Made by a program: the position numbers and the translations under genes. The notes under the pieces are model-generated. The model was not told the origin of the DNA. It saw only the letters and a list, made by a program, of their open reading frames with translations, and searched no databases. This document shows, in pieces, positions 46,600-56,305 of a DNA stretch of 64,000 bases. Within the stretch, counting starts at the first letter, position 1, and each line of letters opens with the position of its first letter. Source of the DNA: Solirubrobacter ginsenosidimutans (lineage in GTDB: Bacteria; Actinomycetota; Thermoleophilia; Solirubrobacterales; Solirubrobacteraceae); NCBI RefSeq assembly GCF_027587205.1, contig NZ_JAPDOD010000026.1, positions 1-64,000 on the forward strand, written 5' to 3'.

Positions 46600-47225
46600 T
46601 TTCTCACCCCGCGTCGTCACGCATCGTCTGGCGACACCCGGAAGCGTCAAGGAAGTGCGGTCTAGAGCCATAGACGGCAAGCACAGCCGGTACGGGCTTC
46701 GGCGTTTCAGGCATAGGCTCCTTCGCCCTCCGACTCGCCGCCCGTCGCCGCAGTCCCTGAGCGAGCGCGCCGCGTGATTGCTGGCCGCTGCGCGTGTGTT
46801 CCGACTCCGACTCTGATCTCGATGAAGCCGCCAACTGCTCCGTGCCACTGCCACCGCCGCGTTGGCCGTGATCGGCGGCTTTCCTACGCGTGTCGGGCGC
46901 TACACGGTTCGCGGCGAAATCGACTATCTCAACGGCGCGAATTCGGCGAGCTACGCCCGTACGCGCGAGCAGTTCAACCTCGTCATCAAGGTTTAGCCTG
47001 CCGGCCACCGCACCATCTTCTGCGGATGTGCAAAGTTCCGCGGTTTGTAGTCCGTAGCCTCGAGCGATCCTGCTCGGCTGCTACCCGGTCACCCCACCCG
47101 TTGATGGTTTAGGAACCTTTCCGGTCGCGTGTGATCGGGCCTAGGATTCGGGGCCGTGTGGAAGCTGTGCTCGCGCTGAGAAGTGGGGCCCAGTCGTCCG
47201 TCCAAGCCGAGCGTTTGGAATTCGC
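46600..47225. other. Sparse region downstream of tRNA-Arg
   Basis: Apart from the remnant at 46862-46996, no gene is supported on either strand. Base use is less GC-rich and less codon-like than the surroundings. No direct repeat of the tRNA 3' end was found by eye, so an attachment site is not demonstrated, although the location fits a decayed integration site. Confidence 0.5.
46862..46996 (+). pseudogene. C-terminal remnant of a protein gene after the tRNA
   Basis: Frame reading VGRYTVRGEIDYLNGANS, then YARTREQFNLVIKV and a TAG. It looks like genuine protein sequence (a beta hairpin plus helix, as at the end of extracellular lipoproteins) but has no proper 5' part; an in-frame TGA lies 42 bases upstream of the first TTG. 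Probably a decayed gene tail. No family assigned. Confidence 0.35.
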
Positions 47226-47474
47226 ATGACCTCTCTCGAAGACAAACTCACGCCGCGCGAACAGGCGTTGGTCAAGGAGACGTACGCGATCGTCCTCGCG
47301 GAACTTGACTTGCGTGTCCGACCAGGCAGCCAGGACGCGTGGCGCGGCTCGTGGCATGGCTGCATCGAACAAGAGGATGCCGAAGCCGTGCGTGCAATCG
47401 TGCGGTCGATGCCCGGTCTGGACACAGCGCGTCAACGATTGGCCGGGACCGTCTCACCGTTGGCGAACTCATAG
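47226..47474 (+). CDS. Hypothetical protein (82 aa)
   Basis: ATG at 47226; MTSLEDKLTPREQALVKETY opens a balanced soluble sequence with ELDLRVRPGSQDAWRG and EDAEAVRAIVRSMPGL helices. No ribosome-binding site is clear, and third-position GC is lower than in neighbours. No family recognised. It may be a real small gene acquired with the post-tRNA region or a chance frame. Confidence 0.4.
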   Translation: MTSLEDKLTPREQALVKETYAIVLAELDLRVRPGSQDAWRGSWHGCIEQEDAEAVRAIVRSMPGLDTARQRLAGTVSPLANS

Positions 47475-47623
47475 ACCTCTGGTGCCTTGTACGCGCACGG
47501 ACGCCGCAAGCCCACGCGACCGATTCCGCGCCGTCTTCCGTGACCGGGCGACGGTTGCCGCTCCGCGCGTGAATCACGAAACGCGTCAAGGCGCTTTCCG
47601 CCCGCCTTCGTAGAGCCAAACTG

Positions 47624-48112
47624 TCACTCGTAGGTGATGTAACCCTCGAAGCCTCCGATCACCTTGTGGCCGTGCAGTTCGCGGACGTGGTCGGACTGCT
47701 CGGTGACGCGGACGAACAGCCCGCCGCGGAGTGAGCGGAGGAGGCCGACGACGTCGGCGGAGGTCGCGTCGGTGAGCTTGAGCGCGTCCGCGATCTCGCG
47801 TGGCTGGAGGACGACCACGTGTGGGATCTCGAGGATCGCGCCGAGCAGCGGTGGGCCGAAGGCGTCGAGCCACCAGGTGCGCTCGCGGTGGGTGTCGCGG
47901 TCGATCAGGCGGAAGGCGAGGGCGTCGGCGTCGCCCTGCTTGCCCGCTCCCCAGACGCCCCAGAAGCGCGGGCTCGGGACGGTGGTCTCGCTCGCGAAGG
48001 CCGCGGTGAGATCGTCGTCGGCGCTGTCGTCGACGACCCACACGATGATCGGCGGCGCGCCGGCCGCGCGGATCAGATGGCAGCGAACCGCTCTTTCCAT
48101 GGCGGGCGCCAT
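47624..48112 (-). CDS. Hypothetical protein (162 aa)
   Basis: A soluble protein with strand-rich hydrophobic segments (PPIIVWVVDDSADD, ILEIPHVVVLQPREIADALKL and GLFVRVTEQSD) and a C-terminal GGFEGYITYE. ATG at 48112 with AGGA 8 bases upstream; a second ATG at 48100 is possible. Codon usage is typical of this genome. No known family or catalytic motif. It is divergent from the 49-residue gene at 48189. Confidence 0.7.
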   Translation of the reverse strand: MAPAMERAVRCHLIRAAGAPPIIVWVVDDSADDDLTAAFASETTVPSPRFWGVWGAGKQGDADALAFRLIDRDTHRERTWWLDAFGPPLLGAILEIPHVVVLQPREIADALKLTDATSADVVGLLRSLRGGLFVRVTEQSDHVRELHGHKVIGGFEGYITYE

Positions 48113-48188
48113 CCTCTCATTCCTGGCCGGATCGCTGCCCCTTTGGGGCCTATCGCCAAATGCTCAAGGTATGTAGCGTCTGCCTTTC

Positions 48189-48338
48189 ATGGTGCCCAGT
48201 AGCAAGAGCTATCAGGACCAGATCCGCGAGATCCAGAGCTTGATCACGACCGCCGAAGAGACGCTCGCGCAGGCCAAGTGGGCGCTCGAGACGCTCGTCT
48301 TCCGGCTCGCTCAGGACGAGAAGGAAGCGGGCTCCTGA
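48189..48338 (+). CDS. Small helical protein (49 aa)
   Basis: ATG at 48189. The chain is one long amphipathic helix or coiled coil (YQDQIREIQSLITTAEET, then WALETLVFRLAQDEKEAGS) with third positions nearly all G or C and biased codons, the mark of a true gene. It overlaps the end of the convergent zinc-ribbon membrane gene by 28 bases. No family is known to me. Confidence 0.7.
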   Translation: MVPSSKSYQDQIREIQSLITTAEETLAQAKWALETLVFRLAQDEKEAGS

Positions 48339-49963
48339 GCGCTGACGGCGAGGGCGCCTCCGGCGGCACCGAACAGGGCGCCGCCGAGGAGGAAGACGGT
48401 GAAGACCGAGGTGTCGTCGGCGTCGCCGTGGAACAGGCCGCCGGCGAGGACGACGAGGAACGCCATCGTGATCGCCCACACGGGTCCGGTCAGTGCGCCC
48501 CAGAGCGCGGCGCTCTGGAGGGAGCTCGCGGCGACGGCCCGAGCGGCGGCGAAGCCCGCGTAGAGCGCGCCGAGCGTGACGAGGCCGATCAGCAGGATCA
48601 GCGCGGGGATGAAGACCGCGGCGGGGAGCGCGTCGGCGTACGCGAATACCCGGAACGTGCCGCCCCGGCCGGGAAGGTCGTTGGCGTCCGCGACGGGGAA
48701 CGGCAGGCCGAGCGCGCCGTCGCCGTCTGCGCTGAAGCGCGCGCCGGCGGCGAGGGCGGTCAGGTTGATGCCGTGCTCGCCGGCGAACAGCGCCTCTTCG
48801 ACGAGCGCGGTCGGAGCGGAGCGCTGGAGGCGCACGCTGCCCGCGTCGCGCCCCACCTGGATCAGCCAGCCCGCGGTGCCGACGACCGTGCAGATCGCGA
48901 GCACCACCGCCAGCGGGCGGAGCGCGGCGAGCGCGGCGCGGGTCGGCTTTTCCGGCAGCCGCGCGGTGAGCGTGTCGAGCGGGAGCTTGGTCGCGGCGCC
49001 GATCATCCCCCCGAGCGCGCCCCACAGCAGCCCTAGAGCGAACGCGCCGGCGGGCGAGGGAGAGATCCGCGTCGTGCTGGCGCCGCCGATCAGCGCGAAG
49101 ACGAGCATGAGGACCGCGAACGGGACCGCCACGAGGCTCGCCCACCCGAGCCGCGCGACCGGGCTCGCTCCCTCGGTCCGGTAGAGCTGCGAGCGGGTCG
49201 CGAGGATCAGCGCGCCGAGGGGGATCGCGACGAGCACGAGCGGGTGGATGCGGCGCGTGCCGGAGACGAGCAGCCCGGGTTCCTCGACCATCGCGGTCAG
49301 CTGCGTCCCGACGGCCTGGCGGAACATCTCCTTGAACACGGTCGTGTCGATCCCGGCCGCGCCGATGATCGAGTTCTCGGGCGCGACGACGGCGATCACC
49401 AGCCCGGCGACGAGCACGATCCCGGCGGCGATCGCGGCCGCCACCGCCGCGGCGACCATCCCCGGCAATGCCAGCCGCTCGCGAATCAACCCGGAGAACT
49501 CCGCGGCCGCCCGCGGGGGCGGAGAATCGGCGCTGAGCGGCGCGTCGTCGCGCGCGGGGGCGGCGGCCGCTTGCGGCGCCGGAGCGTCGCCGGGCATGGG
49601 CGGCGGGTCAGCCGGTGCCGGCGGCTCGGGGTCGCGTGTCTCGGCCGGCGGTGCCGCGGCGCGCGGCGTCGGCGGCTCGGCGACGGGTCTCGTCGGCTCG
49701 GCCGGCGGCTCCGCGGCGCGTGGCGCGGGCGTGGGCGGCTCGGGGTCGCGTCGCGTCGGCTCGGCCGGCGGCTCCTCGACGCGTGGCACCGGTGGTGCGT
49801 CCGGCCCGCCTGCCGACCACAGACCGCTCGAAGGCGGCGGTGGGGCGGGTTTCGGAGGGGCGTCGACCGCGTACTCCTCCTGGCTCGCGCCGCAGGAGGG
49901 GCAGAACCGCGCGCGGGCGCTGATGCGTTCGCCGCAGTTCGGGCAGAAGATGGTGTCGGGCAT
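48311..49963 (-). CDS. Zinc-ribbon, proline-rich membrane protein
   Basis: A 550-residue protein. N-terminal double zinc ribbon FCPNCGERISARARFCPSCG (Cys pairs at about 7/10 and 21/24), then about 110 residues of Pro/Ala/Glu linker with repeated PPAEPTR units, and a C-terminal block of roughly eight to nine membrane helices from residue 165. The ribbon faces the cytoplasm. Similar proteins are common and uncharacterised in Thermoleophilia-like genomes. It is divergent from the D-aminopeptidase gene. Confidence 0.88.
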   Translation of the reverse strand: MPDTIFCPNCGERISARARFCPSCGASQEEYAVDAPPKPAPPPPSSGLWSAGGPDAPPVPRVEEPPAEPTRRDPEPPTPAPRAAEPPAEPTRPVAEPPTPRAAAPPAETRDPEPPAPADPPPMPGDAPAPQAAAAPARDDAPLSADSPPPRAAAEFSGLIRERLALPGMVAAAVAAAIAAGIVLVAGLVIAVVAPENSIIGAAGIDTTVFKEMFRQAVGTQLTAMVEEPGLLVSGTRRIHPLVLVAIPLGALILATRSQLYRTEGASPVARLGWASLVAVPFAVLMLVFALIGGASTTRISPSPAGAFALGLLWGALGGMIGAATKLPLDTLTARLPEKPTRAALAALRPLAVVLAICTVVGTAGWLIQVGRDAGSVRLQRSAPTALVEEALFAGEHGINLTALAAGARFSADGDGALGLPFPVADANDLPGRGGTFRVFAYADALPAAVFIPALILLIGLVTLGALYAGFAAARAVAASSLQSAALWGALTGPVWAITMAFLVVLAGGLFHGDADDTSVFTVFLLGGALFGAAGGALAVSAQEPASFSS

Positions 49964-50043
49964 GCGGTCGCCAGGGCCTCCGTCGCGCCCAATGGGTATC
50001 AGGTCGGCGGCGCCAGGCGCGCGGCCGAGGTACTAATACGGCG

Positions 50044-50853
50044 GTGAACGTCCTGATCATCAGTGACATGGAAGGCGTCGCCGGCATCTGCCGGTGGGAG
50101 CAGGTCAGCGCGGGCCGCTCCGGCTACGAGGAGGGGCGCCGCCTCTACACGGAAGAGCTCAACGCGACCGTGCGCGGCGCGTTCGCCGGCGGCGCGGCCG
50201 AGGTCGTGGTGATGGACTGTCACGGCGCCGGCGGCGACTGGTCCTTCAACTCGCTGATCCCGGAGTCGCTGGACGCACGGTGCGAGTTCGTGGTCCAGCA
50301 CGAGTGGACCGAGTACACCGAGCTGCTCGAGCAGGGCTGCGACGTCGCGCTGTTCGTCGGCCAGCACGCCCGCGCGGGAGCGGAGCGCGGCGTGCTCTCG
50401 CACACGGTCAGCTCAACGAGCTGGCGCAACCTGCGCTTCAACGGCACGCTGGTCGGCGAGGTGGGCATCAATGCCGCGCTGTGCGGGACCTGGGGCACGC
50501 CGGTCGCGCTCGTCACCGGCGACGACGTCGTCTGCGACGAAGCCACGGAGCTGCTCGGCCCGAGCCTGAAGACGCTCGCGGTCAAGCGCGGCCTCGGGCG
50601 CTTCTCGGCGCGCCACCTCTCCCCCGTCCGTGCTCGCGAACTGCTCGAGGAAGCCGCCCGTGAAGCGGTCGAGAACGTCGCCACAGCACCGATCTACACG
50701 CCCGGCGCGCCCTGCACGATCGAGGTCGAGCTGGGCAGCACCGAGCATGCTGCCGCGTTCGCCCACCGCGCCAACGTCACCGTCACCGACCCGCGCACCG
50801 TCGAGGCGACGGCGGACACGTGGTGGGACGCCTGGCGCGCCATCTACCTCTAG
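50044..50853 (+). CDS. D-aminopeptidase, M55 (DppA) family
   Basis: A 269-residue zinc peptidase like Bacillus DppA, which cleaves D-Ala-containing peptides. Zinc ligands: Asp/Glu in LIISDMEGVAGI, His in VVMDCHGAGGDW, His in LFVGQHARAGAE and Glu in LVGEVGINAALCG. GTG start at 50044. The stop shares a 4-base CTAG with the convergent gene stop. It may recycle peptidoglycan peptides; no dpp transporter genes are adjacent. Confidence 0.92.
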   Translation: MNVLIISDMEGVAGICRWEQVSAGRSGYEEGRRLYTEELNATVRGAFAGGAAEVVVMDCHGAGGDWSFNSLIPESLDARCEFVVQHEWTEYTELLEQGCDVALFVGQHARAGAERGVLSHTVSSTSWRNLRFNGTLVGEVGINAALCGTWGTPVALVTGDDVVCDEATELLGPSLKTLAVKRGLGRFSARHLSPVRARELLEEAAREAVENVATAPIYTPGAPCTIEVELGSTEHAAAFAHRANVTVTDPRTVEATADTWWDAWRAIYL

Positions 50854-52373
50854 CCACAGAAGTCGACGGTGTCGGCCATCACGGAGTCGTTCTCGCGGAT
50901 CAGCGCGACCGTGACCTTGCGGCAGGTCGCGTCGGCGGCCAGATGCGTCCCGAGCGTGACGTCCTGGTTGGTGAGCGCGAAGGTCGCGCCCGCGGTCCCG
51001 GCCTTGACGCCGCACGCCTGCGCGTCGTCGGCGCCGAACGCGAACAGGCAGTCGGTCGGCGTCCCCGGCGGGCGGAACCAGACGCCCTTGAGCACGCCGC
51101 AGCCTGACGTCGACAGCCCGGCGAAGCGCACGTCGCCGCCGAACAGGCCCACGGTGACCTCGCAGGACGCGGGCGTCGGCACCTCGGAGTTCTCGGTCGT
51201 GTCCGCGACGCCGCTGCAGCCGGGGTCGGGATCGGTCGTGCCCGCCGAGTCGCGGGAGTCGACGAGGCCGTCGCCGTCGTCGTCCTTGCCGTTGTTGCAC
51301 TTGGGCGCGGGCGGCGGGAGCGTCGCGCAGTTACCGACCGGCTCCTGCAACTTGGTGACCGTGCCGTCGAGCTTGTAGAGCGCGATCGTCGCCCGCTTCG
51401 CGCAGTCGACCGGGCCCTTGAGCTGCAGCGTCATGTCGACGCCGTCGCGCTCGCCGTCCTTCAACGACGCCACACCGAACGGGTCCGACACCTCGCAATC
51501 GAAGCCGTTGTTGGCCATCAGGCAGGCGGCGACCCCCGGAGCGACCTGAATCTCGGCCTCATAGAAGGTCCCGCAGCCCGGGTTGATCCCGACGTTGATC
51601 TCGGTGGGATCGTCCACCATGCCCAGACCGGAACTCGCCGCGCACTCGGCCGACGCGGGCACCTCGGAGTTCTCGGACGTGTCCCCCGCATCCGAGCAGC
51701 CCGGGTCCTCCCAGTCGGTCTGGCCGTCGCCGTCGTTGTCGACGCCGTCGGCGCACGCCTTCTTGCCGCCTGTTCCGGGAGTCGGCGTGGGCGTCGGGGT
51801 CGCCGCGGGCCGCCCAGGGGCGCTGCCCGGGCGGGAGATCGCGCCGCCACCACCCGGGGCCGGAGCGGCAGCGCCTGGTGCCGGCAGCGACACCGCGGGA
51901 CCGAGGCCGAGCCGGGCGAGCACGTCCGCCGCGCCCGCCGGCGCCGCCTTGCCGCACAGCTTCGCCGCCAGCACCGGGCCGAGCGCCTTGACGTCCGCCT
52001 TGCCCTTCAGGCGCTTGCCCAACAGGGCGCCGAGGTCGCCGCACGCGACCGGCTTGCCGCCGCCGTCCAGCGCCTTCGGGAACGTCTTGAGCCCCTTGAC
52101 CTTGCCGCCCACGGTCAACACGACCTTCCCGCCCGCCGCCACGCCGCGCGGGCGGATGACCGCCACCGCGAGCCGCCCCTTCCCCACGCCGCCCGCCACC
52201 GTCACACCCGCCGGTGCCGACCGCACCTTCACCGACTTCCCGCCGGCACCAACCGCGACGGCCACCTGGCCCTCGGGCGGAACGGCCACTGAAAGCGAAG
52301 ACGCCTCCGCCGCCACGGCACCCGAGAGGAACACGGCCAGAGTCAGCAACGCAAGACGGAGGGCGGAGAGCAT
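50850..52373 (-). CDS. Secreted protein with two calcium-binding thrombospondin-3-like modules
   Basis: A 507-residue exported protein: signal peptide (MLSALRLALLTLAVFLSGAV), a beta-rich N-terminal region, a Pro/Thr linker and two related modules with Asp-rich calcium loops: DNDGDGQTDWEDPGCSDAGD and KDDDGDGLVDSRDSA, each followed by DT-x-ENSEVP and a Cys-bearing beta domain (C-x8-GCG pattern). ATG at 52373 is the start that gives the signal. It is divergent from the M14 carboxypeptidase and both may be envelope proteins. Function unknown. Confidence 0.85.
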   Translation of the reverse strand: MLSALRLALLTLAVFLSGAVAAEASSLSVAVPPEGQVAVAVGAGGKSVKVRSAPAGVTVAGGVGKGRLAVAVIRPRGVAAGGKVVLTVGGKVKGLKTFPKALDGGGKPVACGDLGALLGKRLKGKADVKALGPVLAAKLCGKAAPAGAADVLARLGLGPAVSLPAPGAAAPAPGGGGAISRPGSAPGRPAATPTPTPTPGTGGKKACADGVDNDGDGQTDWEDPGCSDAGDTSENSEVPASAECAASSGLGMVDDPTEINVGINPGCGTFYEAEIQVAPGVAACLMANNGFDCEVSDPFGVASLKDGERDGVDMTLQLKGPVDCAKRATIALYKLDGTVTKLQEPVGNCATLPPPAPKCNNGKDDDGDGLVDSRDSAGTTDPDPGCSGVADTTENSEVPTPASCEVTVGLFGGDVRFAGLSTSGCGVLKGVWFRPPGTPTDCLFAFGADDAQACGVKAGTAGATFALTNQDVTLGTHLAADATCRKVTVALIRENDSVMADTVDFCG

Positions 52374-52525
52374 GTCGCCGAAGCTACGGCCGCCCTGGCC
52401 GAGGCGCATCGGGGATCCCCCTAGTCGCGGTGTTGAGCGACCTCCACGCCTAATTACCTGTATTCCGATCAGGTTTACGTAGCCTGCCGGACTAGAACGT
52501 CCATTTCAGCACCTTGAGGGGGAAC

Positions 52526-55500
52526 ATGTTGCGCAGACGCGTTTTCGCGCTGTCCGCAGGTTTCGTGCTGCTCGCCGCGAGTCCAGCGCTCGCTTCGACC
52601 GAGGAGCACGTAACGCCGTATCAGACGACTGTGTCGCTGGAGGAGGCACAGTTGATCCAGGACCAGACCGGCACCGAGCTCGACCACGCCGGGTACGACG
52701 GCAAGTCCGCCGAGCAGCACCTGAATCTCGACCTCTTCCCGTCGCAGGCGGCCAAGCTCGAAGACGAGGGCTTCGATCTGACCGAGGTCACCCTGCCCAA
52801 GCTCGGGCCGAAGGCCGCGCGCGCCACGGGCGGCGACAGCCCCAACCCGTACTACGACGTCTACCGCAGCTACTCCGAGCCCGGCGGCATCGCCGACGAG
52901 CTGCGCGGCCTCGCCCGTGACTACCCGGACGTCGTGAAGCTGGTCGAGATCGGCAAGTCGATGCTCGGCAAGCCGATCCTGACGATCAAGATCACCTCCA
53001 ACGCCCGCAACACGCCCGACGGCACGCGGCCGGCGATCCTCTACGGCGCCACCAACCACGCCCGCGAGTGGATCACGCCCGAGGTCGTCCGCCGCGAGGC
53101 GCACTGGATCCTCAACCACCAGGACGACGTCCGCGTGCAGGAGATCCTCAAGAAGACCGAGCTGTGGTTCCTGCCCGTCCAGAACCCGGACGGCTACGAC
53201 TACACGTTCACCTGCGGCACCGGCACCGCGACCAAGGTCTGCGGCCCCGGCGACGCGAACTCCAACCGCCTGTGGCGCAAGACCCTGCGCGACAACAACG
53301 CCAACGGGATCTACGGCGACCAGGGCGACGGCGTCGACCCCAACCGCAACTTCCCGGAGCAGTGGGCGCTGGACGAGGAGGGCTCGAGCGCGAACCCCGG
53401 CAACGAGGACTACCGCGGCCCGTACGCCAACTCGGAGCCCGAGAACTTCGCCTACGACCGGCTGCTGCGCCGCATCAAGCCGATCGCGAACCTCAACTAC
53501 CACTCGGCCGCCCAGCTGCTCAACAGCTCCTTCGGCTTCATCACCAACCGCCCGGCGGACGACAACACGCTGGCCCGCTCGCTGACCGGCACCGACGGCG
53601 ACGCCGCGGTGGACCCGTACCAGCCCGACCAGGCGTCGGACCTCTACGTCACGCACGGCGAGACCGTCGACTGGGCTTACTTCCAGTTCGGCACGATCGG
53701 CTTCACCCCCGAGCTCGACACCGCCCAGACCGGCGGCTCGAGCGCGTCCTCGTTCGTCTTCCCGGACGATGAGGACAAGGTCAACGCCGTCTTCGAGAAG
53801 AACCTCCCGCTCGCGCTGAACCTCGCGTGGAGCGCCGCCGGCGACGACTTCGACCGCCCGCGCAACTTCTTCGACGACGCCAGCCGCTACAAGGTCAAGG
53901 CCACGCTCGACATCGAGCCGACCGTGTTCGACGTCTCCTACGGCGGCGACCAGCAGGTCGAGGCCATCGTGCGCAAGGATCTCGGCCCGACCGACTTCCA
54001 GGCCTCGGTCTCCGGCCCGGGCGGCCGCAACCAGACGCTGTACCTGCGCGGTGCGCTCTACCAGGGCGGCGAGCGCTACGGCGACGTCCCCGGGAAGTAC
54101 TTCCAGCGCGTGCGGGCGACCGTGCCCGCCTCGTTCCCGCCCACCAGCACGACGGGGACCAACGCCAACCCGCGCCCGGTGATCACCGGTGACACCGTCA
54201 CCATCACCGTCCGCGCCGGCGGCCAGGAGCAGGTCTTCACCTACAAGGTCGTCTCCACCCCGCAGGACAAGACCAAGAAGCGGATCCTCGTCGTCGCGGC
54301 CGAGGACTACACCGGCACGGCGCCGAACAAGACGCCCTACGCCACCGCGCCGCGCTACCTCGCGCAGCACGTCGACGCCCTGAAGGCGGCCGGCTACGAG
54401 GTCGACACCTACAACATCGACGCGCCTCCCGGCACGATCAAGTACCCGACGTTCCTCGGCGTGCTCTCGCACTTCGACGGCGTCCTGTACTACACGGGCG
54501 ACGACCTCGTCCCGCAGGATCCGGGCCTGACGAACTACCGCCGCCTCTCGAACGCGACGACGCTGACCGGCGACACGCTGATCAGCCAGTGGGGCGCCAA
54601 GGGCTGGTTCAACCTCCGCGACTACCTCAACGAAGGCGGCAAGATCGTCATCGACGGCCGCAACGCCCACCAGACGTTCGCCAGCTCGAGCACCAGCGCG
54701 ACCGCCTACTCGGGCTACCAGTTCAACCCCGACCCGTTCTACGGGTTCAACTACCCGGCCGACAACCTCGGCGACGACAACCGGCCCGGCTCGGCGTTCA
54801 TCCGCCAGCACCAGGTCAACAACGACATCGAGCAGTACTTCTTCGGCGTCGGCTCGCGCACGGGCGGGGCCGGCTCGACGACGTACAACACCGCGCCGAT
54901 CGCGCCGACGGCGAACTCGATCTTCGCCGGCGTGGCGCCGTTCACCGTCGACACCGCGGCGGGCAACGACCCGACGCAGGACCTCGACGGCAACGCCACC
55001 CCGCGCGCGAAGTCGATCACCCGCCTGCGGACGTTCACGAGCGTGCTCTCCAGCCCCTCCCTGCAGCAGCCGCTGCGCCAGGAGAAGGCCGAGCTGGACT
55101 CGCAGACGACGCCGGCCCAGACCGCCAACGGCGGCGTCGCGATCTCCACGCGTGACACGGTGGCGTTCGGCTTCGGCCTCGAGCAGGTCGACCAGTCCAC
55201 CCGCGAGGCGCTGGTCTCCAAGGCGTTCGGCTACCTGCTGCCGGCCACGCCGGACACGACCGCCCCGGTGGTCGACTTCACCTACCCGCTCGAGCTCAAG
55301 GAGGTCACGGCGATCGACCCGGTCGACCTCGAGGTCAAGGGCTACGACGACCGCGGGGACATCAAGGAGGTGCGCCTGTACGCGAACGACACGCTCGTGA
55401 AGGCCAAGCGCTCCTTCCCGTTCCAGTTCCGCTACTACGTCCCGTCCAACGCCGCGGCGAACTCGGTCATCACGTTCAAGGCCGAGGCCGAGGACAAGGC

Positions 55501-56260
55501 CGGCAACGTCAAGACGATCACCCGCCAGGTGCGCGTCGTGTCCGCCGCGGCGATCGCGCAGACGCCGATCGCGGTCGGCCTGCCGGTCCTGACCGGCACC
55601 CCGACCGTCGGCTCGACGCTGACGCTGACGAACATCGCGTTCATCAACACGCCGACGAGCACCCGGTACGTCTGGTACCGCGACGGTGACGTCATCAGCG
55701 GCGCCGACAAGGTGACCTACACGCTGGTGGCGGCCGACCTCGGCCACCTGATCACCGCTCGGGTCTACGCCGGCAACGCCGACGGCGAGGGTGACTCGAC
55801 GCCCAAGAACGGCCTCTACGTCTCCGCGGCCGCCGGAGCGAAGGGCGACAAGGGCGACACCGGCGCGACCGGTCCCGCGGGCGCCAACGGTACGAATGGG
55901 ACCAACGGCGCGCCTGGCGCGACCGGCGCCACGGGTGCCACTGGCGCGACCGGCCCCGTGGGTCCGGCCGGCCCGAAGGGTGACAAGGGCGACAAGGGCG
56001 ATGCCCCCAACGTCCGCGTGACCTGCGATCTGGCGGCGGACGGCAAGTCCGTCGTCTGCACGATCACCGCCATCCCGCCGGCGGCGTCCAAGGCCGCCCT
56101 CAAGGGCACCGTGCGCCTCGCGGGCACGAAGAAGGCCACGAAGGTCAGCGGCAAGGGCAAGGTCAAGGTCCGCCTGCGGTCCTCGAAGAAGCTCAAGAAG
56201 GCACCGAAGGTCGTCGTCAAGCTCGGCTCCGCCAAGAGCCGCACCTACACGGCGCGCTAG
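52526..56260 (+). CDS. Secreted M14 zinc carboxypeptidase with Ig-like and collagen-like regions
   Basis: A 1,244-residue exported enzyme. Signal peptide 1-24 (start ATG 52526 after GAGGGGGA). M14 domain about 105-440: zinc ligands His178 and Glu181 (TNHAREW), His326 (LNYHSAAQ), catalytic Glu396 (FTPELDTA). Residues 440-1,020 hold further beta domains, 1,020-1,100 two Ig/Ig-like repeats. Residues 1,104-1,160 are 18-19 collagen-type Gly-x-y triplets (GDKGDTGATGPAGANGTNGT). A Lys-rich basic tail ends the protein. A likely cell-surface or released protease. Confidence 0.95.
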   Translation: MLRRRVFALSAGFVLLAASPALASTEEHVTPYQTTVSLEEAQLIQDQTGTELDHAGYDGKSAEQHLNLDLFPSQAAKLEDEGFDLTEVTLPKLGPKAARATGGDSPNPYYDVYRSYSEPGGIADELRGLARDYPDVVKLVEIGKSMLGKPILTIKITSNARNTPDGTRPAILYGATNHAREWITPEVVRREAHWILNHQDDVRVQEILKKTELWFLPVQNPDGYDYTFTCGTGTATKVCGPGDANSNRLWRKTLRDNNANGIYGDQGDGVDPNRNFPEQWALDEEGSSANPGNEDYRGPYANSEPENFAYDRLLRRIKPIANLNYHSAAQLLNSSFGFITNRPADDNTLARSLTGTDGDAAVDPYQPDQASDLYVTHGETVDWAYFQFGTIGFTPELDTAQTGGSSASSFVFPDDEDKVNAVFEKNLPLALNLAWSAAGDDFDRPRNFFDDASRYKVKATLDIEPTVFDVSYGGDQQVEAIVRKDLGPTDFQASVSGPGGRNQTLYLRGALYQGGERYGDVPGKYFQRVRATVPASFPPTSTTGTNANPRPVITGDTVTITVRAGGQEQVFTYKVVSTPQDKTKKRILVVAAEDYTGTAPNKTPYATAPRYLAQHVDALKAAGYEVDTYNIDAPPGTIKYPTFLGVLSHFDGVLYYTGDDLVPQDPGLTNYRRLSNATTLTGDTLISQWGAKGWFNLRDYLNEGGKIVIDGRNAHQTFASSSTSATAYSGYQFNPDPFYGFNYPADNLGDDNRPGSAFIRQHQVNNDIEQYFFGVGSRTGGAGSTTYNTAPIAPTANSIFAGVAPFTVDTAAGNDPTQDLDGNATPRAKSITRLRTFTSVLSSPSLQQPLRQEKAELDSQTTPAQTANGGVAISTRDTVAFGFGLEQVDQSTREALVSKAFGYLLPATPDTTAPVVDFTYPLELKEVTAIDPVDLEVKGYDDRGDIKEVRLYANDTLVKAKRSFPFQFRYYVPSNAAANSVITFKAEAEDKAGNVKTITRQVRVVSAAAIAQTPIAVGLPVLTGTPTVGSTLTLTNIAFINTPTSTRYVWYRDGDVISGADKVTYTLVAADLGHLITARVYAGNADGEGDSTPKNGLYVSAAAGAKGDKGDTGATGPAGANGTNGTNGAPGATGATGATGATGPVGPAGPKGDKGDKGDAPNVRVTCDLAADGKSVVCTITAIPPAASKAALKGTVRLAGTKKATKVSGKGKVKVRLRSSKKLKKAPKVVVKLGSAKSRTYTAR

Positions 56261-56271
56261 ACGCGGTTCGC

Positions 56272-56305
56272 TAGGGCGCTCCGCGATTCGTCGCGGGGCG
56301 CCCTA
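56272..56305. terminator. Long hairpin shared by convergent M14 and small-protein genes
   Basis: A near-perfect stem TAGGGCGC-T-CCGCGA / TCGCGG-G-GCGCCCTA around a TTCG tetraloop (15 bp with one T-G pair). It starts 12 bases after the M14 stop and ends on the stop codon of the leftward small gene, so the leftward gene's stop lies in the stem. No U-tract on either side; it probably protects or terminates both transcripts. Confidence 0.8.

Noticed and set aside
52475..55747. A 1,090-codon leftward frame opposite the M14 carboxypeptidase gene
   Set aside because: Arg/Val/Leu/Asp-rich, no domain, and exactly antisense to a gene with intact active-site residues; a GC-bias shadow.
55835..56007. 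Possible tandem DNA repeat array or CRISPR
   Set aside because: The periodicity is 9 bases and in frame, encoding collagen Gly-x-y triplets; there are no spacers.
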